From contig NZ_JAGHZS010000007.1 of NCBI RefSeq assembly GCF_017745275.1, positions 626,751 to 690,750 of the forward strand: a stretch of 64,000 nucleotides of DNA. The letters are read 5' to 3'. This DNA is from Chitinophaga sp. GTDB lineage: Bacteria > Bacteroidota > Bacteroidia > Chitinophagales > Chitinophagaceae. The position numbers were made by a program, and so were the translations under genes. Position 1 is the first letter of the stretch, and each line of letters begins with the position of its first letter. Of this stretch, positions 16,501-24,998 are shown in pieces. The notes beneath the pieces are model-generated. The model was not told the DNA's origin. It did no database searches and worked only from the letters and a program-made list of their open reading frames with translations.

Positions 16501-18342
16501 ATCGCGGTAAGGCTGTATAATGATGGCATCAAACTTATTCCAGATCCACCGTCCAAAGTCCTTGATACGATCCCACACTTTGCCGGCAAAGGCGGTGACT
16601 TTATCCAGCGCAGGCGCCATATAGGTATCCCATATTTTATTGAGCCATAGCCGCAACGGCTCAATGGCTTCCATAACACGGTCCCATACCGCACCGGCAA
16701 TAGCTTTCACCACTACCGACAGGAGATTCAATGCTTCAAATAAAGGCTTACAATCTCCTTTGGAAAGGCCGTCGAGGATTACCGGCAACTGGTTTTTCAG
16801 GTGGATGAAAATCTGGATAATGAGCATAAATTGCTCATCAGAAAATCCAAGTCCATTGAACAGTTCCCTGAAAAGGCCAAATAAAGCATTTTTGATATAG
16901 CCAAAAAAGCCTTGTGATTTTACATCTTTATAGAATTCGTAGATATCAGGAGGTAAGTGAGATGCCAATATGGAATCGGCGCCATTGAGCAGCGTGTCTG
17001 TCCACGATGTTTTCTTTTCCTCCCCGTTTGCCTCATCGCGTTGAACTGTTTTGGCAGCGCCCTGTTGAACGGTATGCGTCAGCTCATGTGCCAGCAGGAA
17101 ACGACCTTTGGTGGATTCCGGATCGTACTTATTTTCTCCAAAGTAAATATGGTGCTGATAAGCAAATGCCTGTGCCCCTATTTCATGGCTGAGAGCTGCT
17201 GCTTCTGTACCGGTGTGTATGCGTACAGCACTGAAATCCGCCTGGAAGGCGGTTTCCATGTGTTGTCGTACGGGCGCAGCCAGCGGACTTCCCGGCGCGC
17301 TGGTTTTCAGGCGGGTGGCAAAACTATCACTGGTACGGAAACTGCCGTCGCCTGCGCGCTGCAGTCCGCGTATAGGTTTCGCAGAAATGATCTCACCTTC
17401 TTCTTCATTGCGGTGAATGTTATTACTACCATCACCACCAGGACGGGCGCCGCCGCCACCGGTGAATGACAGGACAGGCATACGTAAAACTTTCTCCGCC
17501 ATACGGTCCGCCTCTATTTCGTTGGGATCATCCGGCTTGCCTACTTTCAGGCTGGGTTGAATCCGCATAGCAATAGTGGGCGTCGCAGATTCATCCAGGC
17601 TCGTATGTATTTTTTCTGCCTGTTCACATTCCGCACATTTGGCTTGTATAGAAGATTCTTCTTCAACAGGCGACCGTTTCAATTCATCTTCGGTATCATG
17701 CTCTGCACATTTTGCCTGTACAGGCGCTTCTCCTGGTGCGTTATAACGCTTTATTTCTTCATGTTCACATTCCGCGCATTTCGCCTGCACTTCGGTATGT
17801 TCCTCTACAGGCGAACGTTTCAGCTCATCTTCCGTTTCATGCTCTGCACATTTGGCCTGTATGGGTGCTTCTTCCGGCGCAGTGTAACGCTTTATTTCTT
17901 CGTGTTCACATTCCGCGCATTTGGTTTGCACTTCCGGCTGTTCTTCAGCGGGCACGCGTTTTAGCTCATCCTCCGTTGGATGCTCCGCGCATTTCGCTTG
18001 TATGGGCTCTTCTTCGGAAGGACTGCGTTTTACTTCTTCCTGTTCGCATTCCGCGCATTTAGCTTGTACAAGCGCTGGCGGTTTAATATTTTTTGATTGT
18101 TCACCATTCGAATACCTGGATTGTATTTTTTCTTCAGTTGCAGACCGGTGTATACCGGGAATAAACAAAGATTGCAGTTCCGGTGTATCCGTAGTGGTAT
18201 CCATCTCCCGGGATACCGTAGCTGCGAAAAAGGGAGCTGTTTGCCGGGAGGCATGGCGCTGCCCGGACTCTTCCCTGCGGAACAGTTTACCGGTTTTCAG
18301 GCCGGCAGTGGGAGTTGCGTTATGAACAGCGCTTTCGCTCAT
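13564..18342 (-). CDS. Giant DUF4157 protein with nuclease-like C-terminus
   Basis: A 1592-aa protein, the largest in the operon. The N-terminus (1-90) is disordered. Residues 92-243 carry seven KCAE(C/H) motifs, alternating CxxC and CxxH every 22-24 residues. A DUF4157 domain spans about 345-430 with HELTH at 419-423. A very long helical, Trp-rich and partly hydrophobic region (about 445-1230) includes THMLTGALEWLFGEV, a pattern I associate with large DUF4157 proteins. Residues about 1377-1415 (GHLLNQNLGG, NLTPLTVQANADH, VE) resemble DNA/RNA non-specific endonucleases of polymorphic toxins, with H1381 as the likely catalytic base. I infer a toxin or cargo delivered by the injection system, with the helical part for packaging or membrane passage. 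It follows the tape-measure gene by 36 bp. Confidence 0.85.
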   Translation of the reverse strand: MSESAVHNATPTAGLKTGKLFRREESGQRHASRQTAPFFAATVSREMDTTTDTPELQSLFIPGIHRSATEEKIQSRYSNGEQSKNIKPPALVQAKCAECEQEEVKRSPSEEEPIQAKCAEHPTEDELKRVPAEEQPEVQTKCAECEHEEIKRYTAPEEAPIQAKCAEHETEDELKRSPVEEHTEVQAKCAECEHEEIKRYNAPGEAPVQAKCAEHDTEDELKRSPVEEESSIQAKCAECEQAEKIHTSLDESATPTIAMRIQPSLKVGKPDDPNEIEADRMAEKVLRMPVLSFTGGGGARPGGDGSNNIHRNEEEGEIISAKPIRGLQRAGDGSFRTSDSFATRLKTSAPGSPLAAPVRQHMETAFQADFSAVRIHTGTEAAALSHEIGAQAFAYQHHIYFGENKYDPESTKGRFLLAHELTHTVQQGAAKTVQRDEANGEEKKTSWTDTLLNGADSILASHLPPDIYEFYKDVKSQGFFGYIKNALFGLFRELFNGLGFSDEQFMLIIQIFIHLKNQLPVILDGLSKGDCKPLFEALNLLSVVVKAIAGAVWDRVMEAIEPLRLWLNKIWDTYMAPALDKVTAFAGKVWDRIKDFGRWIWNKFDAIIIQPYRDAWDWICKKLGINNSEEGGFMDFVSAKLNDAWQFIKGQLRPVIEPIQSVISGIGAMINMEAIRKLQDDATQWLDKVADTATAMGNDDDAVANKQTSLREVLLPALNKSIDRIKVTIIAAGQWVLEKVNNIAVNVSTFFSGLQSNEYLSPVYSLVSWVPKTIASVKDWAEDKVVWMFDKIYQGMDDVRGFMQRVIDMLLKLVTVAGNVLDFLGDFILGPFSLVPKCIKDPIMDWLTEVILKKIPVIAEFIELKEKWPQIRAAALTVIKQVFVDAQLARGLWTFFRNLLSLIGIDPTLVTAVIAKAAHNFSDIIKKPGEFLKNVWNVIKGGFVRFYDNLGTHMLTGALEWLFGEVKGAVAVAPPSDFSLTSILGYVLDLFGINLENVYKRMEEHPRIGKERVAKMRKMQDILTGALEWVTVWIKEGAAGLLRKAQEKLSDLKDMVINGIISWISEKISAEIMKRLATSADPLGIGATINTIILIYDTMKEAIAYANKILNLANQAMDNLAEIIGGKLEHAQKAFEEVLAKAVPVVIGFSVEVIIGPVGDKIKDIVTAGRTKVDSAIDWLINGAISVIDALLKMGKSALNKVLGWLGIRSEFKAEDGETHTLSFKGTESSAQLIVQSTPVKFETWLSRIIIDKPSSPDGKKMQDRKDKAIRKYDQIKLAEKKPTTPKYTDDDKERDIVKLMDELGVIIGPLFKYDISAKNIDPELTLNPVNSNQYATYMHAKKLTKKNPLKGSEPSVTEPATYKDIKRRKKDNGPYYILGHLLNQNLGGTGKDMKNLTPLTVQANADHRDLVEQNVKNFVFKGAIVDYEVTPNYGRSALPKLTAAEKSKIGNAKEIADIESIRAGEQFVPKSLHCKAILVDPDQSVAKPIIEKTINNKIDERVDYYALKERDKDPVYLDSGSVKEMVKGIDGMKEEWAKLIVKIMKDRGSVRFDSYDRLIEYKLNGKYVFNKRERDRLTVILAPSHIKLYTT
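17614..18069 (-). repeat. Coding tandem repeat of CxxC/CxxH units
   Basis: Within the giant DUF4157 gene, about 456 bp encode alternating units built on KCAEC-E-x-E and KCAEH-x-TEDELKR, at 22-24 residue spacing. There are four CxxC and three CxxH copies. The DNA copies are similar enough to suggest expansion by duplication. Confidence 0.85.
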
Positions 18343-18378
18343 AGGGTTATTGCAATGAATTAAATGCAGCGGTATATG

Positions 18379-19728
18379 TTACCACTGCACGTATAATATT
18401 TGCGGCATCCAGGCATATTTTACCATAGATACCTTATTAATGAGAATATCTTCTGTGCGCGCACTAAGGGTCAGGATCCAGGCTCCATCACTGCGTTGGG
18501 ATAACTGCCCTTCCCGTTGCAGGAAAGCAGTACTAAACCATTCAGCAGAAAACTTCCGGTCTTTCCGCCATGCTTCCAGGTAATCCGTCAACATGCTGTC
18601 GGCGGCCTGTTGGGCAGCATCATCCGGAGCCAGCGCAGGGTCTACGGGTAGATGCAAAGGCCAGTTACAGAGTAGTTTATTCAGCAACCAATACTCCTCC
18701 CCATCCTGTTCATTCCGCCCATAACAGATATAGTGCAAAAGCAGGATCGCCCGCTGCTGTGCGGCTTCATCAACAAATTGCCGGTCTGCCACATGTCCTA
18801 ATGTCCTGAATAACCTGCCACACTCCATCCAGAGTAATACCAGGCCGGCATTTTCAATTTGCAGCCCACGTTTCAACTGGTCCGTAAGCGTACCTATTTT
18901 ATTGGAAAGCGCGGCGGCAACTGTCGGGATATCATTTGTTGCATTCTTTGCTTTTTCATCAGTTGCAGGCACACCGGCGACTATCCCATTTGCCACCGCA
19001 CGTTGAAACAAAGCAACCCAAACAGGGGCATCGGGCGGTGATACAGCAGTCGTATTGACGAGGGTAACTGTTCCGGTAATATTATCATTTATGGTACTGC
19101 CTGAGGGGGTGAATGAGCCACTTTTACCTGCACGGGCCAACTCCTGAGCGATCATGATTTGTAAGTCCGATTCACCAGCCGAAAACATTCGCAAAAAAAG
19201 TTGTTTCATACCGGCAGCGCCCAACAAATAATACAAGCGTATCCATACCACCGGGTCATCTTTGCCAGCGGTTTTCAGGAGTGTTTCCACCTCCGGTTGC
19301 CCATGAACAGGCAAGGCCTGCAATGCTTCCTGTAAATCCCTGATGACTTCACTCCCATTGTCGAAGGCGCGGATACCATACCTGAGAAAAAACAACTGTA
19401 CCGCCAGCGTGTATTCAGCACCATTAGGAATAATAATATTCGCTGCCTGTTGTGTAGCAAGTTGTTTACGAATGGCTGCAGCCAACTGTGACAACAACTG
19501 TGTCTGAAAATCATTTTCGTTGGCACATTGCAGTGAGATCGAGATCGCTGGAATTTCTATGTATTCATCTTCCCTAACCAGGCCATCCAACAGTGTGTTC
19601 AGTTGTGTCATGAAGGCGGCGGTATGCAAACGGTAGCCCAGCTGCTGTTGCAGATCTCCTGCCAGCTTTGGCCCGGAAGCATTTACCTGTACTTCCATCC
19701 GTTTAATGATATGTTGTTGTTCAGCCAC
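18379..19728 (-). CDS. Contractile injection system tape measure protein (CIS_TMP)
   Basis: Tape measure protein of 449 aa matching the eCIS-specific CIS_TMP family. The N-terminus (HIIKRMEVQVNASG ... AISISL ... FQTQLLSQLAAAIRKQL) has the usual pattern. The C-terminal half is highly typical: NAGLVLLWMECGRLFRTLG, RAILLLHYICYG, LNKLLCNWPL, FLQREGQL and a tryptophan-rich end. It should set particle length by spanning the lumen of the inner tube during assembly. The start overlaps the 654-aa gene by 8 bp, indicating translational coupling. Confidence 0.88.
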   Translation of the reverse strand: MAEQQHIIKRMEVQVNASGPKLAGDLQQQLGYRLHTAAFMTQLNTLLDGLVREDEYIEIPAISISLQCANENDFQTQLLSQLAAAIRKQLATQQAANIIIPNGAEYTLAVQLFFLRYGIRAFDNGSEVIRDLQEALQALPVHGQPEVETLLKTAGKDDPVVWIRLYYLLGAAGMKQLFLRMFSAGESDLQIMIAQELARAGKSGSFTPSGSTINDNITGTVTLVNTTAVSPPDAPVWVALFQRAVANGIVAGVPATDEKAKNATNDIPTVAAALSNKIGTLTDQLKRGLQIENAGLVLLWMECGRLFRTLGHVADRQFVDEAAQQRAILLLHYICYGRNEQDGEEYWLLNKLLCNWPLHLPVDPALAPDDAAQQAADSMLTDYLEAWRKDRKFSAEWFSTAFLQREGQLSQRSDGAWILTLSARTEDILINKVSMVKYAWMPQILYVQW

Positions 19729-21685
19729 GCGCCTGGGGTTGTTGTATCATCAGGTAATAGTCCACATCCGGGATACCGCAGCAGCTTACGCGGTATGGCA
19801 ACATAAAGTCGCCCACAATCGTGAACGCACTGATTTCTGCCCGGTCTGAATGGATACATTCGTTCAGCTCTATCTGCTCATCTGTATCTGTATACACCAG
19901 CACCAGGGTTTGGCCTTGCTGTAGCGCCGGCCGGTGCTCCAGGCCAACCACATATGGAAGTAGCCCTACGTTGGTGGTGCTGTGCACATTCACCGCTATG
20001 ACATCTATACAGATGTTATAGTTCATCAGGTACCTGGCCAGGTCGAAACCATTGAGGCGAAAGTCTTTATTGTCGTTGTTCAGGGTAATGGGCCTTCCAA
20101 TATGTCCTTCCACCCTTAGCCAATGACGGGGCTCGAAGTTGAAAGCCAGTGGCATCAATACTTCTGGCCGGGTGCTGTAACTATCGTTGCTGACATCCGT
20201 AGAGGCTTTGTCATCATTACCGGGAAAGGCATTATAGGACAACAACGTGTCGGTACGACGTAACACCGTCGTTTCATAGTCCCAGAACTGGTGCACCGAA
20301 TAAACACTGTTGGCATCCAGCGGGTAATAGTAAGGGATGGCTGTTTTTCCCAATAGTTCTGCGCTACTACGTGTAGGCGTTAGCTTTATAGGGAGAAACT
20401 GGAAGGGATTACCGGTATCAGGACTGGCCTGTGATTCCCAATAATCGGTAGAATCGAGTTTATCTTCAATGGTATCATTGGATGTGGCCAGCACTTTCTC
20501 CAGGTGCAGGAACGGCAGATCAAAGGTGCGAATCATCACCATTATGCGCCAGTGCATACAGCGTACTTCGCGGATAACGGCATCTCTTTCGGCGGCCAGG
20601 GCCAGGTCGCGGAATATCAGCGGCTGATAGGTACTACGACCGCCCAACACCGGTCCCAGCAACACTACAAGGCCGGTATTATTACTTTCAGAGATCGTGG
20701 AACAGGTACATTTTCCCCGGAAGCCATTGAGTTTTAGCACCAGTTCATTATAAGCGGTGGTAAGATCACGTAACCAATCATACACGTACTGAATATAATA
20801 CAGGTGCATTCCTTCCTCATAAAAAGCATTCAGTTTAAGCGCCAGCATTTTCCGGTACTTCTCCAGGTAAGCAGCATCTTTATGAGAGAGCAGTGGGCCG
20901 AAGAGATCATGCAATAGTTTCAGGGCATCGCGGAATTCCTGCTGGTAGTCATCGATGATGGCCTTGTATTCGAAGAAAATATCTGCATAAGCTTTCACCG
21001 TTTGAAAAGGCGCCTGCAGGTTTGCTTCTTTCAGGCCTATTGCCGGGTTGATGATGGCGAGTTTCTTGTAACCAAAGCGGGGTATGCTTAACAATGGTAA
21101 TTGTAGTACCGGGCGCAGGAAGCGATCTACTGCCGGAATATCAATATCGTCGGGTGAAAAGTTATTGGAGAAAAGCGACTGGTCATCATCCGGCGCCGGC
21201 GCTTCTATTCCTGCTGCACGTGCCATGGCATTGCGGGTAACCAATATCCAGTATAACTGCAGGCCTGATTCCGTATCCGCCGACAGCGCCAGCAGCAACA
21301 TAATTTTATCGCGGTTCAGATTACGTTCAGGAATATCATCGGGGTGTTGCTGTTTCAGCGAATCGATACTATCTGGTGGTGCATCATCCGGCGCCAGCAG
21401 CAGGAACTCCATATGTTTGGGATCCAGCTTATCCAGTTTCAGGTAGGTGAGCATAAACTGACTTACCCGCGTCCATGGAGAGGTATCCATCTCCCCATCA
21501 CCTCCGGTTGCCGGCAATGGTTTTACATAATAGCGGAACTTTTTTTCCGGGGTATGTAATATCGTTCCATCCGGCAATATCACGGTACCTTCCGATACGT
21601 CGATGGAGCAATCCGGATTTACGTGTACTTCTGTGCCACAAACTACGCCGTTGCCGGCAACACAGGTATCGATAACTTCTTTCAT
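19721..21685 (-). CDS. eCIS-associated protein of unknown function (654 aa)
   Basis: Not recognised as a named family. The first 60 residues (VVCGTEVHVNPDCSIDVSEGTVILPDGTIL) read as a small beta domain of the kind that opens some phage tail or fibre proteins. The middle is helical. The C-terminal 200 residues contain HWLRVEGHIGRPI, RLNGFDLARYL and a beta-rich ending. Its position between the second baseplate protein and the tape measure suggests a baseplate periphery or fibre-attachment component. It is also the best candidate in the operon for replacing the missing Afp13-type fibre. The gene starts 11 bp after its upstream neighbour and overlaps the next by 8 bp. Confidence 0.7.
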   Translation of the reverse strand: MKEVIDTCVAGNGVVCGTEVHVNPDCSIDVSEGTVILPDGTILHTPEKKFRYYVKPLPATGGDGEMDTSPWTRVSQFMLTYLKLDKLDPKHMEFLLLAPDDAPPDSIDSLKQQHPDDIPERNLNRDKIMLLLALSADTESGLQLYWILVTRNAMARAAGIEAPAPDDDQSLFSNNFSPDDIDIPAVDRFLRPVLQLPLLSIPRFGYKKLAIINPAIGLKEANLQAPFQTVKAYADIFFEYKAIIDDYQQEFRDALKLLHDLFGPLLSHKDAAYLEKYRKMLALKLNAFYEEGMHLYYIQYVYDWLRDLTTAYNELVLKLNGFRGKCTCSTISESNNTGLVVLLGPVLGGRSTYQPLIFRDLALAAERDAVIREVRCMHWRIMVMIRTFDLPFLHLEKVLATSNDTIEDKLDSTDYWESQASPDTGNPFQFLPIKLTPTRSSAELLGKTAIPYYYPLDANSVYSVHQFWDYETTVLRRTDTLLSYNAFPGNDDKASTDVSNDSYSTRPEVLMPLAFNFEPRHWLRVEGHIGRPITLNNDNKDFRLNGFDLARYLMNYNICIDVIAVNVHSTTNVGLLPYVVGLEHRPALQQGQTLVLVYTDTDEQIELNECIHSDRAEISAFTIVGDFMLPYRVSCCGIPDVDYYLMIQQPQARG

Positions 21686-21696
21686 GAATACTGTTG

Positions 21697-24600
21697 TTAG
21701 AAATAATGAATCTGATTGTCGTTCCAGTTGTTCATCAGCGTCACCAGCGCATCGTTGGCTTCTGCCAGACCGGGCCGCCCCTTAGTACAGAGCCGTTTTA
21801 TCCATTCGTTGTATGCTGCTTCAAAGGCCAGCATATCTGGTCTGCTCAACAGCACATAGCGCACCGACAGATGTGCGGGCATTTCCCTGCGAAGCGTCTG
21901 CATAAATACATCCAGGCGGTCCGGATCCTGGAAACGATCGGCCCAATCCGGTAAGGCGATGGTGATCCAGAAAGAGTATGGATCCAGCAGGCTGACATCA
22001 TCCAGGCAAGCGATCATCGGTGTCAGCAACTGGTTGAAGGTGGTATTGCGCGGCCTCAGGAGAATATGTTCCAGCAGATGGAAACTGTCGTCATTACAAT
22101 TGCCGGAAGCCAGTTCCCGCAGGTATTGCAGTCGTTTGGCAGCGCCCTCCCTGCCTGGAAATGGCTCCAGCATCAGCGCATTTTTATCGGTACGATCAGC
22201 AGGTGCTACATTAAGCCAGAAGCCTACTATGTTATCGTCTACGATATCATATGCACTGCTGTCACCTGCCCGGTTGAGAAAATCCAGCCGTGCTTTCTTC
22301 GCCTGTTCAAAGCTTCTGAAACGTTCCGTGCTCACGAGCAAACGAGCGCCAGATCCACCTTGTGGCCGGATATAGAAGACATATTCTGTTTCCGCGCTGG
22401 CATTACCCTGGTTATCTGTTTCCCCTACACCCACTTCAAAAACAGGCTCACAGGTAATGGTATGGCGGGTAGCGTCCTGCATACCCAGTATGGCACATAC
22501 GCGTTTGCGCACTCCTTCTACGTTATCTGTCTTCCAATAGCGGAATTCATCTTTATCAAACTGGTATACAAATCCGCTGGCTCTTTTAGCCCCCAATGCG
22601 GGTACCTGTTGCAGGAAGCGCTGTTTATCGGCAATGCTTTCTGTCAGGCCGTCATCTATTGCCCAGGCATTGCCATCAGACAGCGGCATTTCTATCCGGT
22701 ACAATTGCAGCGCATAATCGGTGAACTGTTCCCCGAACCTGGCCAGCATATGATCCAACAAACGATCCTGGTAAAGTTGCTGGTCGGTATCGCTACCGGA
22801 AGTGAGTTGTTGCAAAGCTGTGATATAGGCGTTATGGTCATCCGCTTTAAAGGCGTCCCACTCAGGATCTGGGGTTACTTTATTGAGCGTGGAATCCACT
22901 ACCTGCGCACCTTTGTAGTCCAGCAATATTTCTTTTATGCCCGGAATGTTGTACAATGCCTGGTACATGACCGTGGCATCGCTTTTCACGGAAAAAAGTG
23001 TTTTCACCGCCGACAATTGTGTCAGGTAATTGGCCAGTAGCTGGTCATAAAAGAAGAGGTATCCTTTCAACTGTTTAGCCTGGGCCTGTCGCAGGTCGGG
23101 CTGCTTTTTGGAGATACCGGTATTCCCAATTTTATAGGTGCGGGGAAAATCTTCCTGTATGCTGGTGAAGTCGGTCAGGTCTGTCAGTATCCGGCCATCA
23201 GGTACGGGGAGGTCCTGTTGTTGTTGCCGGTTAATTTTGGTGGTGCTGTCCGGATGCACGTCGAGGTATTCTTTGAGCCGGAGCATATCTACCGGTACTT
23301 CTTTGTAATGGGAGACAACGGCAAAGGTAGTGCAGTCGATGCTCAGGGCCGGGAGACATTTACAATCCAATGCCAGGCACCATTTTTCCGTACTATTATT
23401 TCCATCATCCTCACTGCAAAGGTGCATGTTCAGCCGGTCTATCTGTACAACGCCGGGTACTGCGGCGATGAGTTGATAGAGGTCAGAACGATATACTGTT
23501 TGCCGGGGTTGAGCGGCCAGCAGGTCGGCATCATCAATAAACCCGTTTTGTAATAACGGTCCCTGGTATACGGGATCGGCGTTATAATATTTTTTGGCAG
23601 CGATGAATACATCGTTGTAGTAATCTGTTACAGATACTGCGTCCCACAGGTTGGCGATGGCTGCCTGGAAAGCGGTATCGCCGGTGATGCGTATGTTGAG
23701 CATGCCTTGCAGGGCGGTCAACAATTCTGCTGGCAGTTGTGCGGTTTGCAGGGTATTTATCACATCGCTGTCTATCTCAAACTGCGCATACCGGTTCATC
23801 ATTTCTTCGAGACTGTAAAAGCGTATTACGGGCGAAAGGTAATGTTCTATTGCACGGTACACGTTGGCCAGCACCTGCCATTTATCAACGGCAGGATCCA
23901 GTTCTACGGCAAGATCAATTCCCATTCCTACGGTTTCGGCTATATGAATTTCCGGGTGAATGTCTTCACTGAGGTTACGTACCCGGTGTAATCGTTTTTT
24001 TGCTTCCGCAATAATATCGGCTTCATCGCCAATATGATCTTCTTCCAAGCGGAGTGTTACACTATAGATACCCTGAGGTTGAAAGAGGTTATATTCCGCT
24101 GGCTGATCTTTTCCAGGCAATTCGCCACTGCGGAGGCTCCCGGTAAAATACAGGCTTATTAAAGGTTCGAAATAAAAGAAAGCCTGCAGGTCGATAATTT
24201 TATCGATCAGGGCGATGAGTGTATTCCATGCGGTGAATCCGGACAAGTCCTGGCGGAGTATATCCAGCCAGTGGATCAGTGCAGCAAACTCCCGTTCCGG
24301 ATGATGATCGGGGTCTATGGTCAGCAGGTAGCTTTCCAGGAAAAACAGCGATTCATCATAGTATTTATCTGCCATGTACAGCAGCAATACTTTCTTCAGG
24401 TCGGTTGAAATATTGTCTTTATATAAACGTTCCAGCAGTTCCGCTCTGAACCTCTCCCGCGCAGCCGCTTTTTCTTTATCGCTTACACAACCGTTCATGG
24501 TGATCAGCAGGCTGGTATCGATTTCGCCGGGGCGCGGAAAAGATATTGATACATTGAGCATAGCCATATATGGCTTCAGTTGCGCCACTGCATAACCATC

Positions 24601-24990
24601 AAGCAGTCCATCTACCCAGAAGAAGCGGACTTCGGGATCTTCCAGTTGTTGCACCCAGGCATTTTGCACACCAGGCATGTCGATCAATATTTTTCGTAGA
24701 TCCAGTGCCGTTACCGGTGCGCATGGGAGTATCTGTGCAGCAGTATAAAAAGAATCGTTGTCAGGAGCGGCGAAGAGATCTGCTGATGGCATATTGCTCC
24801 GGTAGCCCAGGTCAGTAAGGGCATAGCAAAGTATTTCCAGCGTGGTGATACCTGGATCGTGGAGGTTATAATCTGTCCATATATCCGAACCCAGGTTTTC
24901 TATATGCCGGATTCCTTCTGTGCGCAGCAGTTGCCAGTCCATAGAAGGTGGATACAAGGGATTTTTAGGTATGACGAGAGAAGTACTCAT
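21697..24990 (-). CDS. eCIS baseplate protein (Afp12-like)
   Basis: Large baseplate wedge subunit, 1097 aa. The N-terminal stretch DIWTDYNLHDPGITTLEILCYALTDLGYR (about 35-65) is the conserved opening of baseplate J-like proteins of contractile systems. The rest is a multi-domain alpha/beta protein with a late HLLEHILLRPRN motif (about 950), often seen in the Afp12-type component. It would polymerise with the 1439-aa protein to form the wedges around the spike. The cognate gene lies immediately upstream (8-bp gap). I cannot separate Afp11 from Afp12 orthology with certainty. Confidence 0.82.
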   Translation of the reverse strand: MSTSLVIPKNPLYPPSMDWQLLRTEGIRHIENLGSDIWTDYNLHDPGITTLEILCYALTDLGYRSNMPSADLFAAPDNDSFYTAAQILPCAPVTALDLRKILIDMPGVQNAWVQQLEDPEVRFFWVDGLLDGYAVAQLKPYMAMLNVSISFPRPGEIDTSLLITMNGCVSDKEKAAARERFRAELLERLYKDNISTDLKKVLLLYMADKYYDESLFFLESYLLTIDPDHHPEREFAALIHWLDILRQDLSGFTAWNTLIALIDKIIDLQAFFYFEPLISLYFTGSLRSGELPGKDQPAEYNLFQPQGIYSVTLRLEEDHIGDEADIIAEAKKRLHRVRNLSEDIHPEIHIAETVGMGIDLAVELDPAVDKWQVLANVYRAIEHYLSPVIRFYSLEEMMNRYAQFEIDSDVINTLQTAQLPAELLTALQGMLNIRITGDTAFQAAIANLWDAVSVTDYYNDVFIAAKKYYNADPVYQGPLLQNGFIDDADLLAAQPRQTVYRSDLYQLIAAVPGVVQIDRLNMHLCSEDDGNNSTEKWCLALDCKCLPALSIDCTTFAVVSHYKEVPVDMLRLKEYLDVHPDSTTKINRQQQQDLPVPDGRILTDLTDFTSIQEDFPRTYKIGNTGISKKQPDLRQAQAKQLKGYLFFYDQLLANYLTQLSAVKTLFSVKSDATVMYQALYNIPGIKEILLDYKGAQVVDSTLNKVTPDPEWDAFKADDHNAYITALQQLTSGSDTDQQLYQDRLLDHMLARFGEQFTDYALQLYRIEMPLSDGNAWAIDDGLTESIADKQRFLQQVPALGAKRASGFVYQFDKDEFRYWKTDNVEGVRKRVCAILGMQDATRHTITCEPVFEVGVGETDNQGNASAETEYVFYIRPQGGSGARLLVSTERFRSFEQAKKARLDFLNRAGDSSAYDIVDDNIVGFWLNVAPADRTDKNALMLEPFPGREGAAKRLQYLRELASGNCNDDSFHLLEHILLRPRNTTFNQLLTPMIACLDDVSLLDPYSFWITIALPDWADRFQDPDRLDVFMQTLRREMPAHLSVRYVLLSRPDMLAFEAAYNEWIKRLCTKGRPGLAEANDALVTLMNNWNDNQIHYF

Positions 24991-24998
24991 ACGTAAGT

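Noticed and set aside
17557-17964. Plus-strand frames opposite the Cys repeats
   Set aside because: They are low-complexity shadows of the repeat on the other strand, with no start signal.
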